A stretch of DNA of 64,000 nucleotides from an uncultured Pseudacidovorax sp. (GTDB lineage: Bacteria > Pseudomonadota > Gammaproteobacteria > Burkholderiales > Burkholderiaceae_C): assembly GCF_913773995.1 (NCBI RefSeq), contig NZ_CAJYES010000113.1, forward strand, positions 1 to 64,000, written 5' to 3'. Positions within the stretch are counted from its first letter, which is position 1; every line of letters starts with the position of its first letter. Of this stretch, positions 18,792-28,325 are shown one piece after another. A model generated the notes under the pieces. That model saw nothing but the letters and a program-made list of their open reading frames with translations, ran no database searches and was not told the origin of the DNA. The position numbers and the translations under genes are program-made.

Positions 18792-21203
18792 TCAGTTGCG
18801 GAACAGGTCGAGGATGCGATTGCGCTCCTCGCCGCCCGAAGGTGCAGCGCCGGGGGCACTGCCTTCGATGCCGGGCACCGTCACCGGCTCGACACCGAGG
18901 GTGCTCACAGCCCGGCCCGGCGTGTAGTCGTCGTAGTAGACCTCGCCACCGATGTTGACCACGCCGGGCGGCGCCTGGATTTCGCTCACCGGCACGCCCT
19001 TGAGGGCCGTCTGCATGAAGCTGATCCAGATGGGAAGGCTCAGGCCGCCGCCGGTTTCGCGGTCGCCCAACTTGCGTGGCGTGTCGTAGCCCATCCACAC
19101 CACCGCGGTGAGTGTGGGCTGGAAGCCCGCGAACCACGCGTCAAGCGAGTCGTTGGTGGTGCCGGTCTTGCCATACAGGTCGACGCGCTTGAGTGTGGCC
19201 TGGGCCTTGGCCGCCGTGCCGCCGCTGGCCACGGACTGCAGCAGACTGTCCATGAGGTAGGCATTGCGCTGGGGAATGGCCCGTGAGGTCTCGCCGCGCA
19301 GGGGCGGCTGCACGTCCACGAGCACCCGGTCCTTGTGGTCGGTGATGCGGGTGATCAGGTAGGGATTGACGCGGTAGCCGCCATTGGCGAACACCGAATA
19401 CGCCGCTGCCATCTGCATCGGCGTGACGGAGCCTGCGCCCAACGCCATCGGCAGGTAGGCCGGGTGCTTCTCGCGCTCGAAACCGAAGTTGGTGATCCAG
19501 TCCTGCGCATAGCGGGTGCCGATGGACTGCAGCACGCGGATGGACACCATGTTCTTGGACTTCATCAGCGCCCGGCGCAGCGGCATCGGGCCTTCGAAGT
19601 TGCCGTCGTAGTTCTTCGGCTCCCAGGGCTGGCCACCCGTGGTGCCGGCGTCGAAGAACAGCGGGCCGTCGTTGACCACGGTGCTCGGCATGAAGCCTTT
19701 TTCGAGGGCGGCCGAGTAGATGAAGGGCTTGAAGCTGGAGCCGGGCTGGCGCCACGCCTGCGTGACGTGGTTGAACTTGTTCTTGCCGAAGTCGAAGCCG
19801 CCCACCATGGCCTTGATGGCGCCGTCGCGCGGGTCCATGGCCACGAAGGCGCCTTCCACCTCGGGCAACTGCGTGATCTCCCAAGTGCCCTTGGCAGTCT
19901 TCGCCACGCGGATGACGGCGCCGCGGCGGATGCGCACGTTCGGCGCCGCCTTGTCCGACAGGCCGGACTGGGCTGGACGCAGGCCCTCGCCGGTGATCTG
20001 CAGCTCCTCGCCACTGGCGCGCACGGCGGTGACCTCCTTCGCGCTGGCCTTGAGCACCACGGCCGACATCACGTCGCCGTTGTCGGGATGCTCGGCCAGG
20101 ACGTCGTCCACGGCTTCGTCCAGTTCCTTGGGGTCGCTCGGCAGGTCGATGAACTTCTCGGGCCCGCGGTAGATCTGGCGCCGCTCGTAATCCATGATGC
20201 CGCGGCGCAGGGCCGAATAGGCCGCCGATTGCTGCGAAGCGACCAGCGAGGTGTAGACCTTCAGACCCCGCGTGTAGGTGCTGTCGCCGTACTGCGCATA
20301 CATCAGCTGGCGGACCGTCTCGGCCACGTATTCGGCATGCAGACGGTCGGGATCGTTGGCGTTGCGCAGGTGCAGGCGCTCGGCACGGGCCTCCTTGGCC
20401 TGCGCCTCGGTGATGAAGCCCGCCTCGACCATGCGGTCGACGACATAGAGCTGGCGCGCCCGGGCACGAGAGGGGTTGTTGACCGGGTTGTTGGCGCCCG
20501 GTGCCTTGGGCAGCCCGGCCAGCATCGCGGCCTCGGCAATGGTGATGTCCTGCAGCGGCTTGCCGAAGTACGACTCGGACGCCGCGGCGAAGCCGTAGGA
20601 GCGGTTGCCCAGGTAGATCTGGTTCAGGTAGATCTCGAGGATCTGGTCCTTGCTGAGCTGGTGCTCCAGCTTGAAGGCCAGCAGGATCTCGTAGATCTTG
20701 CGGGTGAGCGTCTTCTCGGAACTGAGGTAGACGTTGCGCGCCACCTGCATCGAGATGGTCGAGGCGCCCTGGCTCTTCACCCGGTTGAGGTTGGCCAGGC
20801 CGGCGCGAATGACGCCCTTGTAGTCCACCCCGCCGTGGTCGTAGAAGCGGGCGTCTTCCGCGGCCAGGACCGCCTCCTTCATCACCTTGGGCACGGTGGC
20901 GATGGGTGTGAGGTTGCGACGTTCCTCGCCGAACTCGCCGATCTGGATGCCCTCGGCAGAGAACACCCGCAGCGGAAGTTTGGGGCGGTAGTCGGCGAGT
21001 TCCGAGACGTCCGGCAGGTTGGGGTAGGCGACGGCCAGGGCCACGGCTCCGATCAGGAGCACGCTGGCCAGCGCGGCGCCGGCAATGCCCAGCAACCACA
21101 GAAGGATTCGCAGCGGCCAACGCAGCCAGGCCGGCCCCTGGGGGCGCTTATGGGCCTTGTCTTCGCGGGAGGAGGGCGCCGGCGCGCGTGAGGAAGGGGG
21201 CAT
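18792..21203 (-). CDS. mrcA: Bifunctional penicillin-binding protein 1A
   Basis: Class A PBP: polymerises glycan strands and cross-links peptides at the inner membrane. A short cytoplasmic tail and one anchor helix (about residues 30-60) precede the GT51 transglycosylase domain with catalytic Glu in AAEDARFYDHGG (Glu116) and GGASTISMQ-type QGASTISMQVARN. An OB-like insertion follows. The transpeptidase domain has SSFK (about residue 485), SKN, and KTGTTND (about 678). The 803-aa length is normal. Divergent from pilM, an order conserved in many beta- and gammaproteobacteria. Confidence 0.96.
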   Translation of the reverse strand: MPPSSRAPAPSSREDKAHKRPQGPAWLRWPLRILLWLLGIAGAALASVLLIGAVALAVAYPNLPDVSELADYRPKLPLRVFSAEGIQIGEFGEERRNLTPIATVPKVMKEAVLAAEDARFYDHGGVDYKGVIRAGLANLNRVKSQGASTISMQVARNVYLSSEKTLTRKIYEILLAFKLEHQLSKDQILEIYLNQIYLGNRSYGFAAASESYFGKPLQDITIAEAAMLAGLPKAPGANNPVNNPSRARARQLYVVDRMVEAGFITEAQAKEARAERLHLRNANDPDRLHAEYVAETVRQLMYAQYGDSTYTRGLKVYTSLVASQQSAAYSALRRGIMDYERRQIYRGPEKFIDLPSDPKELDEAVDDVLAEHPDNGDVMSAVVLKASAKEVTAVRASGEELQITGEGLRPAQSGLSDKAAPNVRIRRGAVIRVAKTAKGTWEITQLPEVEGAFVAMDPRDGAIKAMVGGFDFGKNKFNHVTQAWRQPGSSFKPFIYSAALEKGFMPSTVVNDGPLFFDAGTTGGQPWEPKNYDGNFEGPMPLRRALMKSKNMVSIRVLQSIGTRYAQDWITNFGFEREKHPAYLPMALGAGSVTPMQMAAAYSVFANGGYRVNPYLITRITDHKDRVLVDVQPPLRGETSRAIPQRNAYLMDSLLQSVASGGTAAKAQATLKRVDLYGKTGTTNDSLDAWFAGFQPTLTAVVWMGYDTPRKLGDRETGGGLSLPIWISFMQTALKGVPVSEIQAPPGVVNIGGEVYYDDYTPGRAVSTLGVEPVTVPGIEGSAPGAAPSGGEERNRILDLFRN

Positions 21204-21448
21204 GGGACGAGGAACTCTTGGGGCGGGCGATTATAAAAACCGCGTTCCTTTACACCCCTGGTTACACTGATCGTTACTTTGGGTGGACGGCGTGGAGCCT
21301 TCCCTTCGTATTCTTTTAACAACTAATGCAATTTCGTTAAAAAAAGCCAACGGCGCTTGTTGGTGCCGGGGGTGTTGCACTGATAGCATCTATTCACACG
21401 CATTTTTTGCCAAGTGTTACAAGCACGTGAACGGCTGAGCGTCCTCCG
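21204..21448. promoter_or_regulatory. Divergent mrcA/pilM intergenic region
   Basis: 245 bases with visibly more A/T than the flanking genes (for example ATTATAAAAACC near 21230 and TTCTTTTAACAAC near 21310), as expected for two divergent promoters. I could not fix a convincing -35/-10 pair for either gene by eye, so only the region is called. Confidence 0.5.
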
Positions 21449-22525
21449 ATGGCCCTTGGATCAATTTTTCGTCGACAGCCGCCGCCCCTCCTGGGTCTGG
21501 ACGTCTCTTCATCGAGCGTGAAGCTGGTGGAGCTCGAGCGCAATCCGGCAGGCAAGCTGGTGCTTCTGCGCTGTGCGATCGAGCCGCTGGAGCGTGGCTG
21601 GATCACCGATGGCAATGTCGAGAAGTTCGACGAGGTGGCCGAGGCCGTGCGCCGGGCCGTCCGCAAGAGTGGCGCCAAGACGAAGAATGCCGCCCTGGCG
21701 CTGCCCCCCTCGGCCGTCATCACGAAGAAGGTGATCCTGCCAGCCGGGCTGAGCGAGAACGACCTAGAGGTGCAGGTCGAGTCCGAAGCCAACCAGTACA
21801 TCCCCTTCTCGCTGGACGAAGTCAGCCTCGATTTCTGCGTGATGGGCCCGAGTCCCGGCAGTCCCGAGGACGTGGAAGTGCTGATCGCCGCCTCCCGCAA
21901 GGAAAAGGTGCAGGATCGCCAGGGCCTGGCCGAGGCCGCCGGCCTGAAGGCCGTGATCCTCGATGTGGAGTCCTTCGCCTCCCGCCTTGCGGCGGCGCGC
22001 CTGATCGAGCAGTTGCCCGGTGAGGGGCGCGATGCCGTCGTTGCGCTGTTCGAGGTGGGCGCCAGCACCACCAGCATGCAGGTGCTGCGCAATGACGAGG
22101 TGCTCTACGACCGCGATCAGGCCTTCGGAGGGGCACAGCTGACCCAGCTGATCGTGCGCCAGTACGGCTTCTCTGCCGAAGAGGCCGAGGCGAAGAAGCG
22201 CAATGGCGATCTGCCCGAGGACTACGAATCGGCGGTGCTCAAGCCCTTCGTGGCCAGCATTGCGCAGGAGATCGCGCGCGCCCTTCAGTTCTTCTTCACC
22301 AGCACGCCGCACAACCGCGTGGACTACGTGCTGCTGGCGGGCGGCTCCGCAGGGCTGCCGGGGCTGACCCATGCGGTGACGCGCCAGACCTCCTTCGCCT
22401 GCTCGCTGCTCAATCCCTTCGAGGGCATGGAGTTCGACGCGGGTGTTCGCGCCAAGCGCCTGCAGCGCGAGTCCGCGTCCTACCTCACGGCCTGCGGGCT
22501 GGCGATGCGGAGGTTCCTGCAGTGA
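21449..22525 (+). CDS. pilM: Type IV pilus inner-membrane platform protein PilM
   Basis: Actin-like ATPase of the type IV pilus alignment complex; binds the cytoplasmic N-terminus of PilN. The first strand is GLDVSSSSVKLVEL (about residues 16-29), KVILPAGLSENDLEVQVESEA is typical, VVALFEVGASTTSMQVL is the phosphate-2 region and LLAGGSAGLPGL the adenosine motif. It is 358 aa. First gene of the five-gene pil operon with coupling to pilN. Confidence 0.96.
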   Translation: MALGSIFRRQPPPLLGLDVSSSSVKLVELERNPAGKLVLLRCAIEPLERGWITDGNVEKFDEVAEAVRRAVRKSGAKTKNAALALPPSAVITKKVILPAGLSENDLEVQVESEANQYIPFSLDEVSLDFCVMGPSPGSPEDVEVLIAASRKEKVQDRQGLAEAAGLKAVILDVESFASRLAAARLIEQLPGEGRDAVVALFEVGASTTSMQVLRNDEVLYDRDQAFGGAQLTQLIVRQYGFSAEEAEAKKRNGDLPEDYESAVLKPFVASIAQEIARALQFFFTSTPHNRVDYVLLAGGSAGLPGLTHAVTRQTSFACSLLNPFEGMEFDAGVRAKRLQRESASYLTACGLAMRRFLQ

Positions 22526-23133
22526 TCCTGATCAACCTGCTGCCGCACCGAGAGGCGGCCCGCAAGCGCCGCAAGGAGAACTTCTACGCCTCACTGGGTG
22601 CAGCCGCCCTGGCTGGTGGTCTGATCGCAGGCATCGCCTTCCTGTACCTGCAGGCACTGATCCTGGAGCAGCAGACGCGCAACGCCATGCTGACCTCCGC
22701 GAATCAGAAGCTCGACGCCGAGATCAAGGAGATCGCCACCCTGCAGGCCGAGATCGCCGGGCTGCGCGCGCGCCAGAAGTCGGTGGAAGACCTGCAGAGC
22801 GATCGCAACCTTCCGGTGCACCTGCTCAACGAACTGGTGCGCCAGCTTCCTGACGGCGTCTACCTGACCAGCATGCGCCAGGAAAACCAGACGGTGACGC
22901 TGCAAGGGGCCGCGCAGTCCAACGAACGGGTGTCCGAGCTGCTGCGCAACCTGGGCAACAGCGGTGCCTGGCTGGTCAAGCCCGAGCTGGTGGAGATCAC
23001 GGCAGGTGTGGTCACGCTCAGTCCCCGCGACCAGCGCCGGGTTTCGAATTTCACGATGCGCGTGGGCGTGCGCCGTCCGACCGAGGCCCAGAAGCCGACG
23101 TCGCCGGTGCCCGCCGCATCGACCAAGGGTTGA
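22522..23133 (+). CDS. pilN: Type IV pilus assembly protein PilN
   Basis: Bitopic inner-membrane protein of the PilMNOP alignment subcomplex. The conserved INLLPHRE motif (residues 3-10) contacts PilM; one transmembrane helix (about 25-48) and a coiled coil with a ferredoxin-like periplasmic domain follow. The GTG start at 22522 overlaps the pilM stop (GTGA). 203 aa, usual length. Confidence 0.96.
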   Translation: MILINLLPHREAARKRRKENFYASLGAAALAGGLIAGIAFLYLQALILEQQTRNAMLTSANQKLDAEIKEIATLQAEIAGLRARQKSVEDLQSDRNLPVHLLNELVRQLPDGVYLTSMRQENQTVTLQGAAQSNERVSELLRNLGNSGAWLVKPELVEITAGVVTLSPRDQRRVSNFTMRVGVRRPTEAQKPTSPVPAASTKG

Positions 23134-23147
23134 AAGGGCGAGCGGAC

Positions 23148-23825
23148 ATGGCGTCGCGCATTTCCTTGCCACGCGCAGATGTGGGCGCGAGCCTTCGCAA
23201 TGCTGCCCAGCAGTTCCGTGGGCTGGACCCCAACGACCCCTCCCGCTGGCCGGCCCTGCCGCGCTACACCCTGTGCGTCCTGATCGCGGCGGCCGTGGTC
23301 GTCGTGCTCTGGTTCGTGTGGCTGGGCGGCGTCGACGACGAATACCAGTCCGAACTGGGCCGCGAGCAGTCGCTGCGCGAGGACTACCGGACCAAGGTGG
23401 CGCGTGCCGTCAACCTCGAGCAGCTGAAGAAGCAGCGCGAGGAAGTGCAGCAGTACGTGCTCGTGCTCGAAAAGCAGTTGCCCAGCAAGGCCGAGATGGA
23501 TGCCCTGCTCTCCGACATCAACCAGGCCGGCCTGGGCCGCAGCCTGCAGTTCGAACTCTTCCGGCCGGGCCAGGTCGAGGTGCGCGACTACTACGCCGAG
23601 CTGCCGATCGCCGTGCGGGTCACGGGCCGCTATCACGACATGGGCGCCTTTGCCGCCGACATCGCCAACCTGTCGCGCATCGTCACGCTCAACAACCTGG
23701 CCATCGTGCCGCAGAAGGACAGCGGCGGTTTGACCATGGACGTCACCGCCCGCACCTACCGTTACCTGGACGCCGACGAGCAGGCCGCACAGCGCAAGGC
23801 GGCCGCCGCCCAGGCGAAGAAATGA
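23148..23825 (+). CDS. pilO: Type IV pilus assembly protein PilO
   Basis: Partner of PilN, with the same architecture: a cytoplasmic stub containing FRGLDPNDPSRWP, one membrane helix (LCVLIAAAVVVVLWFVWL), a coiled coil and a ferredoxin-like domain. ATG 23148 is chosen because the preceding AAAGGGCGAGCGG offers a ribosome site; TTG 23130, overlapping the pilN stop, is an alternative adding six residues. 225 aa. The stop overlaps pilP. Confidence 0.94.
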   Translation: MASRISLPRADVGASLRNAAQQFRGLDPNDPSRWPALPRYTLCVLIAAAVVVVLWFVWLGGVDDEYQSELGREQSLREDYRTKVARAVNLEQLKKQREEVQQYVLVLEKQLPSKAEMDALLSDINQAGLGRSLQFELFRPGQVEVRDYYAELPIAVRVTGRYHDMGAFAADIANLSRIVTLNNLAIVPQKDSGGLTMDVTARTYRYLDADEQAAQRKAAAAQAKK

Positions 23826-24370
23826 TGAAGAAGACCGGCCTCCTGCTGCTGGCCTGTTCGGCAGCCGTCCTGCTCACCGGCTGCCTCGGATCCGGTCAGG
23901 ACGACCTGGTGGAGTGGATGCGCCAGGAGCGCGCCAACGCCAAGCCGCGCGTCGAGCAGATTTCCGAACCGAAGAAGTTCGTGCCCCAGGCCTACACCGA
24001 GGCCGGCGCGGTCGAGCCCTTCGACAACCAGCGCCTGCTGCAGGCCCTGAGACGCGACAACGCCAGCCCCGCGGTGCGCTCCGACCTGATCGCGCCGGAG
24101 CTGAATCGGCTGAAGGAGCCGCTGGAAGCCTATCCCCTGGACTCGATGGCCATGGTGGGCAGCCTCAAGCGGGGCGGCCAGCAGATCGCGCTGGTGATGG
24201 TGGACAAACTGCTCTACCAGGTGCGGGTGGGCAACCACCTGGGACAGAACTACGGGCGCGTGATGCGCATTGACGAAACGGAGCTGGCCTTGCGCGAGAT
24301 CGTGCAGGACGCCGCGGGTGAATGGATCGAGCGCACGGCGACGCTGCAGCTGCAAGAGAGGTCGAAATGA
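23822..24370 (+). CDS. pilP: Type IV pilus lipoprotein PilP
   Basis: Inner-membrane lipoprotein linking PilN/PilO to the secretin PilQ. The signal ends in lipobox LTGC (Cys21). A flexible linker leads to the beta-sandwich domain with YPLDSMAMVGSL and NHLGQNYGRV motifs. The start may be ATG 23822 or the adjacent ATG 23825; the first overlaps the pilO stop. 182 aa. Confidence 0.95.
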   Translation: MMKKTGLLLLACSAAVLLTGCLGSGQDDLVEWMRQERANAKPRVEQISEPKKFVPQAYTEAGAVEPFDNQRLLQALRRDNASPAVRSDLIAPELNRLKEPLEAYPLDSMAMVGSLKRGGQQIALVMVDKLLYQVRVGNHLGQNYGRVMRIDETELALREIVQDAAGEWIERTATLQLQERSK

Positions 24371-26544
24371 AGTCATTGGTCAGCACTCCCGCACTGGGTT
24401 GGCTGCGGCGCGCGGGCATGGCGATGCTTTGCCTGGGAGGTATGGCGCTGGCGCACGCGCAGAACGCCATCCAGGCTGTGACGAGTTCCGTGCAGTCGGG
24501 CTCGGAAGTCGTGCGCATCGACTTTTCTCGGCCGCTCGCCGCGCCCCCGACGGGCTTCGCGGTACAGAACCCAGCCCGCATCGCGCTGGACTTTCCGGGC
24601 ACCACCAACGCCTCGGGTCGCTCCGCGGTGGAGGTGAACCAGGGCAACCTGCGTTCGGTCACCGTGGTGCAGGCCGCCGACCGCACGCGGCTCGTGCTCA
24701 ACCTGAAACAGGCCGCCGCCTACCGCACGGACATCCAGGGCAACTCGCTGCTGGTCGTGCTGAGCCCTGCGCCCGGACAGGCGTTGGCCGCGCCGGCCCA
24801 GCAGGTCTTCGCCGAGAACTTCAACCGCGACAGCCTGCCGCTGCGCGACATCGACTTCCGCCTGGGGCCCGACAACACCGGCCGCGTGATCGTTGAGCTG
24901 GCCAACAACCAGGTCGGCGTGGATGTGCGTCAGCAGGGCCGCACCCTGGTGGCGGAGTTCACCAAGTCCACGCTGCCCGAGGGCCTGCGCCGCAGGCTGG
25001 ACGTGACCGACTTCAACACGCCCGTGCAGTTCGTCAATGCCACGCAGGTCGGCGACCGCGTGCGCCTGACCATCGACGCACGCGGCGATTACGAGCACAG
25101 CGCCTACCAGAGTGACAACCAGTTCGTGGTCGAGGTGCGTGCGCGCAAGGTCGATCCGACCAAGTTGACCCAGGGCGTGGGCTACACCGGCGAGAAGCTC
25201 TCGCTCAACTTCCAGAACATCGAGATCCGCTCGCTGCTGCAGGTGATCGCGGACTTCACCAACTTCAACATCGTCACCTCCGATTCGGTGACCGGCTCGC
25301 TGACGCTTCGCCTGAAGGATGTGCCTTGGGATCAGGCCCTGGACATCATCATGCAGGCCAAGAACCTGGGCCTGCGCAAGAACGGCTCGGTGCTGTGGAT
25401 CGCCCCGAAGGACGAGATCAACGCCAAGGAAAAGATGGAGTTCGAGGCGCGCGCCGCCATCGAGAACCTCGAGCCGCTGCGCACCCAGTCCTTCCAGCTC
25501 AACTACACCAAGGCGCTCGTCATTGCCCAGGGCCTGACCGGCACCGGCACGGCGGCCGGGGGTGGCGGTGGCGGCAGCGGAACCGCCACGCGCATTCTGA
25601 GTGCACGCGGCAGCGTGATCGCGGAGGCGCGCACCAACCAGCTGTTCGTGTCGGACGTGCCGTCCAAGCTGGCCCAGGTGGCCGAGCTCATCCAGAAGCT
25701 GGACGTGCCCGTCCGGCAGGTGATGATCGAGGCACGCATCGTCGAGGCCACCGATACCTTCGGCAAGTCGCTGGGCGCGCGCCTGGGCGGCAGCTTCATC
25801 AACAACCGCAGCGCCTTCGGCACCTATCCGACCGTGACCGGGGGTGGCACTACCTCCACCAGCACGACCACAGGCGGCGCCACCACGGTCACCTCGACCA
25901 CGACGAGCCCGACGGTGAGCTTCGGCACCGCCACGCTCAACAACTTCATCAACCTGCCCGCTGGCGACGCTGGTGGCACGGGCAATGCGGCGGGCGCCTT
26001 CACGCTGGCGCTGTTCAACTCCAGCTTCTCGCGCATGCTGAACCTGGAGATCTCGGCGCTGGAAGCCGACGGCAAAGGCCGCGTGATCTCCAGCCCGCGT
26101 GTCATCACGGCCGACCAGACCAAGGCGCTGATCGAGCAGGGCGAAGAGATTCCCTACCAGCAGGCCACGTCCAGCGGTGCCACGTCCATCTCGTTCCGCA
26201 AGGCGGTGCTCAAGCTGGAAGTCACGCCGCAGATCACGCCCGAAGGCAACATCATCCTGACGCTGGACGTCAACAAGGACTCGCGCGGCGTCAACACCTC
26301 CGCCGGACCGGCCATCAACACCAAGCACGTACAGACCGAGGTGCTGGTCGAGAACGGCGGCACGGTGGTGATCGGCGGCATCTTCGAGCTGACCGAATCC
26401 AATGACGAGTCGCGCATCCCGGTGCTGGGCGAAGTGCCCGTGGTGGGCGCCCTGTTCCGCAAGCGCGATCGCGTGTCGAACAAGACCGAGATGCTGGTGT
26501 TCATCACGCCGAAGATGATCACCGACCGCAACGCGGCGCGTTGA
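24367..26544 (+). CDS. pilQ: Type IV pilus secretin PilQ
   Basis: Outer-membrane channel through which the pilus passes. It has a signal peptide (cleavage near AHAQNA), two AMIN domains binding peptidoglycan (about residues 37-110 and 150-260), an STN/N0 domain (LSLNFQNIEIRSLLQVIADF), a secretin N domain, and the secretin core ending in VVIGGIFE and the VPVVGALF / ELLVFITP-like EMLVFITPKMI. A Gly-rich loop (about residues 400-407) and a Thr/Ser/Gly insert (25838-25920) interrupt N1 and core as low-complexity linkers. 725 aa. Last gene of the operon; ATGA overlap with pilP. Confidence 0.96.
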   Translation: MKSLVSTPALGWLRRAGMAMLCLGGMALAHAQNAIQAVTSSVQSGSEVVRIDFSRPLAAPPTGFAVQNPARIALDFPGTTNASGRSAVEVNQGNLRSVTVVQAADRTRLVLNLKQAAAYRTDIQGNSLLVVLSPAPGQALAAPAQQVFAENFNRDSLPLRDIDFRLGPDNTGRVIVELANNQVGVDVRQQGRTLVAEFTKSTLPEGLRRRLDVTDFNTPVQFVNATQVGDRVRLTIDARGDYEHSAYQSDNQFVVEVRARKVDPTKLTQGVGYTGEKLSLNFQNIEIRSLLQVIADFTNFNIVTSDSVTGSLTLRLKDVPWDQALDIIMQAKNLGLRKNGSVLWIAPKDEINAKEKMEFEARAAIENLEPLRTQSFQLNYTKALVIAQGLTGTGTAAGGGGGGSGTATRILSARGSVIAEARTNQLFVSDVPSKLAQVAELIQKLDVPVRQVMIEARIVEATDTFGKSLGARLGGSFINNRSAFGTYPTVTGGGTTSTSTTTGGATTVTSTTTSPTVSFGTATLNNFINLPAGDAGGTGNAAGAFTLALFNSSFSRMLNLEISALEADGKGRVISSPRVITADQTKALIEQGEEIPYQQATSSGATSISFRKAVLKLEVTPQITPEGNIILTLDVNKDSRGVNTSAGPAINTKHVQTEVLVENGGTVVIGGIFELTESNDESRIPVLGEVPVVGALFRKRDRVSNKTEMLVFITPKMITDRNAAR

Positions 26545-26614
26545 TGTTCGCGGCGGCTCGGGCAGGCGGAGGCGCCGGAACCCGCTGATACACTGCCGCG
26601 CGTTTTCGCATCCA

Positions 26615-26636
26615 GCAGGAGCCGTCAGGCTCCTGC
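26615..26636 (+). terminator. Hairpin between pilQ and aroK
   Basis: GCAGGAGCC (26615-26623) and GGCTCCTGC (26628-26636) pair perfectly around GTCA. Only GCATCTT follows, so intrinsic termination would be weak; it lies 15 bases before the aroK start and could instead be a leader structure. Confidence 0.4.
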
Positions 26637-26650
26637 GCATCTTCGGTCCC

Positions 26651-27199
26651 GTGTCCTCCTCCCAATCCATCGCCCTGGTCGGCATGCCCGGCGCCGGCAA
26701 GTCGGCGGTGGGCAAGGAGCTCGGCCGCCGCCTGCAGCGTGCCTTCGCCGACAGCGACGTGGTCGTAGAGCAGCGCATCGGCTGCTCCATCCGCGAGTAC
26801 TTCGAACGCGAGGGCGAGGCCGCCTTCCGGCAGCTCGAAGAGCAGGTGTTGGCTGAACTGGGCGCGCAGGGTTCGGGCGTGGTGGCCACCGGCGGCGGCA
26901 TCGTGATCCGGCCGGCCAACCGCCACTGCCTGCAGCAGTCCTTTCGTGTGGTCTACCTGCATGCCGCGCCCGAGGACCTCTACCGCCGCCTTCGTCACGA
27001 CACCAAGCGCCCGTTGCTGCAGGTGGCCGATCCACTGGCGCGCCTGCGCGAGCTCTATGCGGCGCGCGATGGGCTCTACCGCGAAGTGGCCGATGCCGTC
27101 GTCGAGACCGGGCGTGCCTCGGTCGGCGCGGTGGTGGCGGACGTCCAGCGGCAGTTGCAGGCAGCCTCCACCGGCAGAGGGGCTGGAGCCGGCCTCTAA
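26651..27199 (+). CDS. aroK: Shikimate kinase
   Basis: Phosphorylates shikimate with ATP in aromatic amino-acid synthesis. Walker A GMPGAGKSAVGK is at residues 11-22, shikimate-binding DSDVVVEQRIGCSI about 34-47, FRQLEE, and GGGIV about 80-84, with the lid Arg region RRLRHDTKRPLLQ. GTG 26651 is chosen because it gives the standard short N-terminus; no upstream in-frame start is better. 182 aa. It sits next to aroB (9-base gap), the usual aroKB pair downstream of pilQ. Confidence 0.95.
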   Translation: MSSSQSIALVGMPGAGKSAVGKELGRRLQRAFADSDVVVEQRIGCSIREYFEREGEAAFRQLEEQVLAELGAQGSGVVATGGGIVIRPANRHCLQQSFRVVYLHAAPEDLYRRLRHDTKRPLLQVADPLARLRELYAARDGLYREVADAVVETGRASVGAVVADVQRQLQAASTGRGAGAGL

Positions 27200-27208
27200 A
27201 CTCGGGGC

Positions 27209-28321
27209 ATGGCCGCTAACCCTTCTCTTGCGCCGGCCGTCGAGCAAGTCCGCATCGACCTCGGCGAGCGCAGTTATCCCATCCTGATCGGTGCCGGCCT
27301 GCTGGCTGAGGCCGCCACCTATGCAGCGCTGCCGGCGGCCTCGGCCGCGGTCATCGTGACCAACAGCACCGTCGCGCCGCTCTATGCGAAGCAGCTGCGC
27401 GACACCCTGGCGGGCCGCTTCGCGACGGTGCGCATGGTCGAACTGCCCGACGGCGAGTCGCACAAGAACTGGGAGACGCTGCAGAGCATCTTCGACGCGC
27501 TGCTGGATACCCATTGCGACCGCCGCACGGTGCTGTTCGCGCTCGGCGGGGGGGTGGTGGGCGACATGACCGGCTTCGCCGCCGCCTGCTATATGCGCGG
27601 CGTGCCTTTCGTGCAGGTGCCGACCACGCTGCTGGCACAGGTCGATTCCTCCGTGGGCGGCAAGACGGCCATCAACCATCCTCTGGGCAAGAACATGATC
27701 GGCGCCTTCTACCAGCCGCAGCTGGTGGTGTGCGACCTGTCCACCCTGCACACGCTGCCGCCGCGCGAGGTGTCCGCGGGGCTGGCCGAGATCATCAAGT
27801 ACGGGCCCATTGCCGACATGGACTTCTTCGACTGGATCGAGGCGCACATCGACGCGCTGGTGGCGCGCGATCCTGCCGCCCTGGCCCACGCGGTGCGCCG
27901 CAGCTGCGAGATCAAGGCGGCCGTGGTGGGCCAGGACGAGCGCGAGTCGGGCCTGCGGGCCATCCTCAACTTCGGCCACACCTTCGGCCATGCCATCGAG
28001 TCGGGGCTCGGCTATGGCGAGTGGCTGCACGGTGAGGCCGTGGGCTGCGGCATGGTGATGGCCGCCCATCTGTCGCAGAAGCTGGGCGGCGTGGACGAGG
28101 CCTTCGTCGAGCGGCTGACGGCACTGGTCCGCCGTGCCGGGCTGCCGGTGGTCGGCCCGGCACTCGGCGCGCAGCGCTACCTCGACCTCATGCGCGTGGA
28201 CAAGAAAGCCGAGGCTGGCGAGATCCGCTTCGTGGTCATCGACCGGCCCGGCAGCGCCCTGATGCGTCCCGCGCCGGATGCCCTGGTGCGCGAGGTGCTG
28301 GCCGAATGCGTGGCCGCCTGA
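27209..28321 (+). CDS. aroB: 3-dehydroquinate synthase
   Basis: NAD- and metal-dependent cyclisation of DAHP, the second step of the shikimate pathway. Visible features: [16 protein letters not shown] (NAD-binding Gly-rich), [22 protein letters not shown], and metal ligands in the [17 protein letters not shown] and [11 protein letters not shown] motifs. 370 aa. In-line with aroK and dgt. Confidence 0.97.
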   Translation: MAANPSLAPAVEQVRIDLGERSYPILIGAGLLAEAATYAALPAASAAVIVTNSTVAPLYAKQLRDTLAGRFATVRMVELPDGESHKNWETLQSIFDALLDTHCDRRTVLFALGGGVVGDMTGFAAACYMRGVPFVQVPTTLLAQVDSSVGGKTAINHPLGKNMIGAFYQPQLVVCDLSTLHTLPPREVSAGLAEIIKYGPIADMDFFDWIEAHIDALVARDPAALAHAVRRSCEIKAAVVGQDERESGLRAILNFGHTFGHAIESGLGYGEWLHGEAVGCGMVMAAHLSQKLGGVDEAFVERLTALVRRAGLPVVGPALGAQRYLDLMRVDKKAEAGEIRFVVIDRPGSALMRPAPDALVREVLAECVAA

Positions 28322-28325
28322 GCCC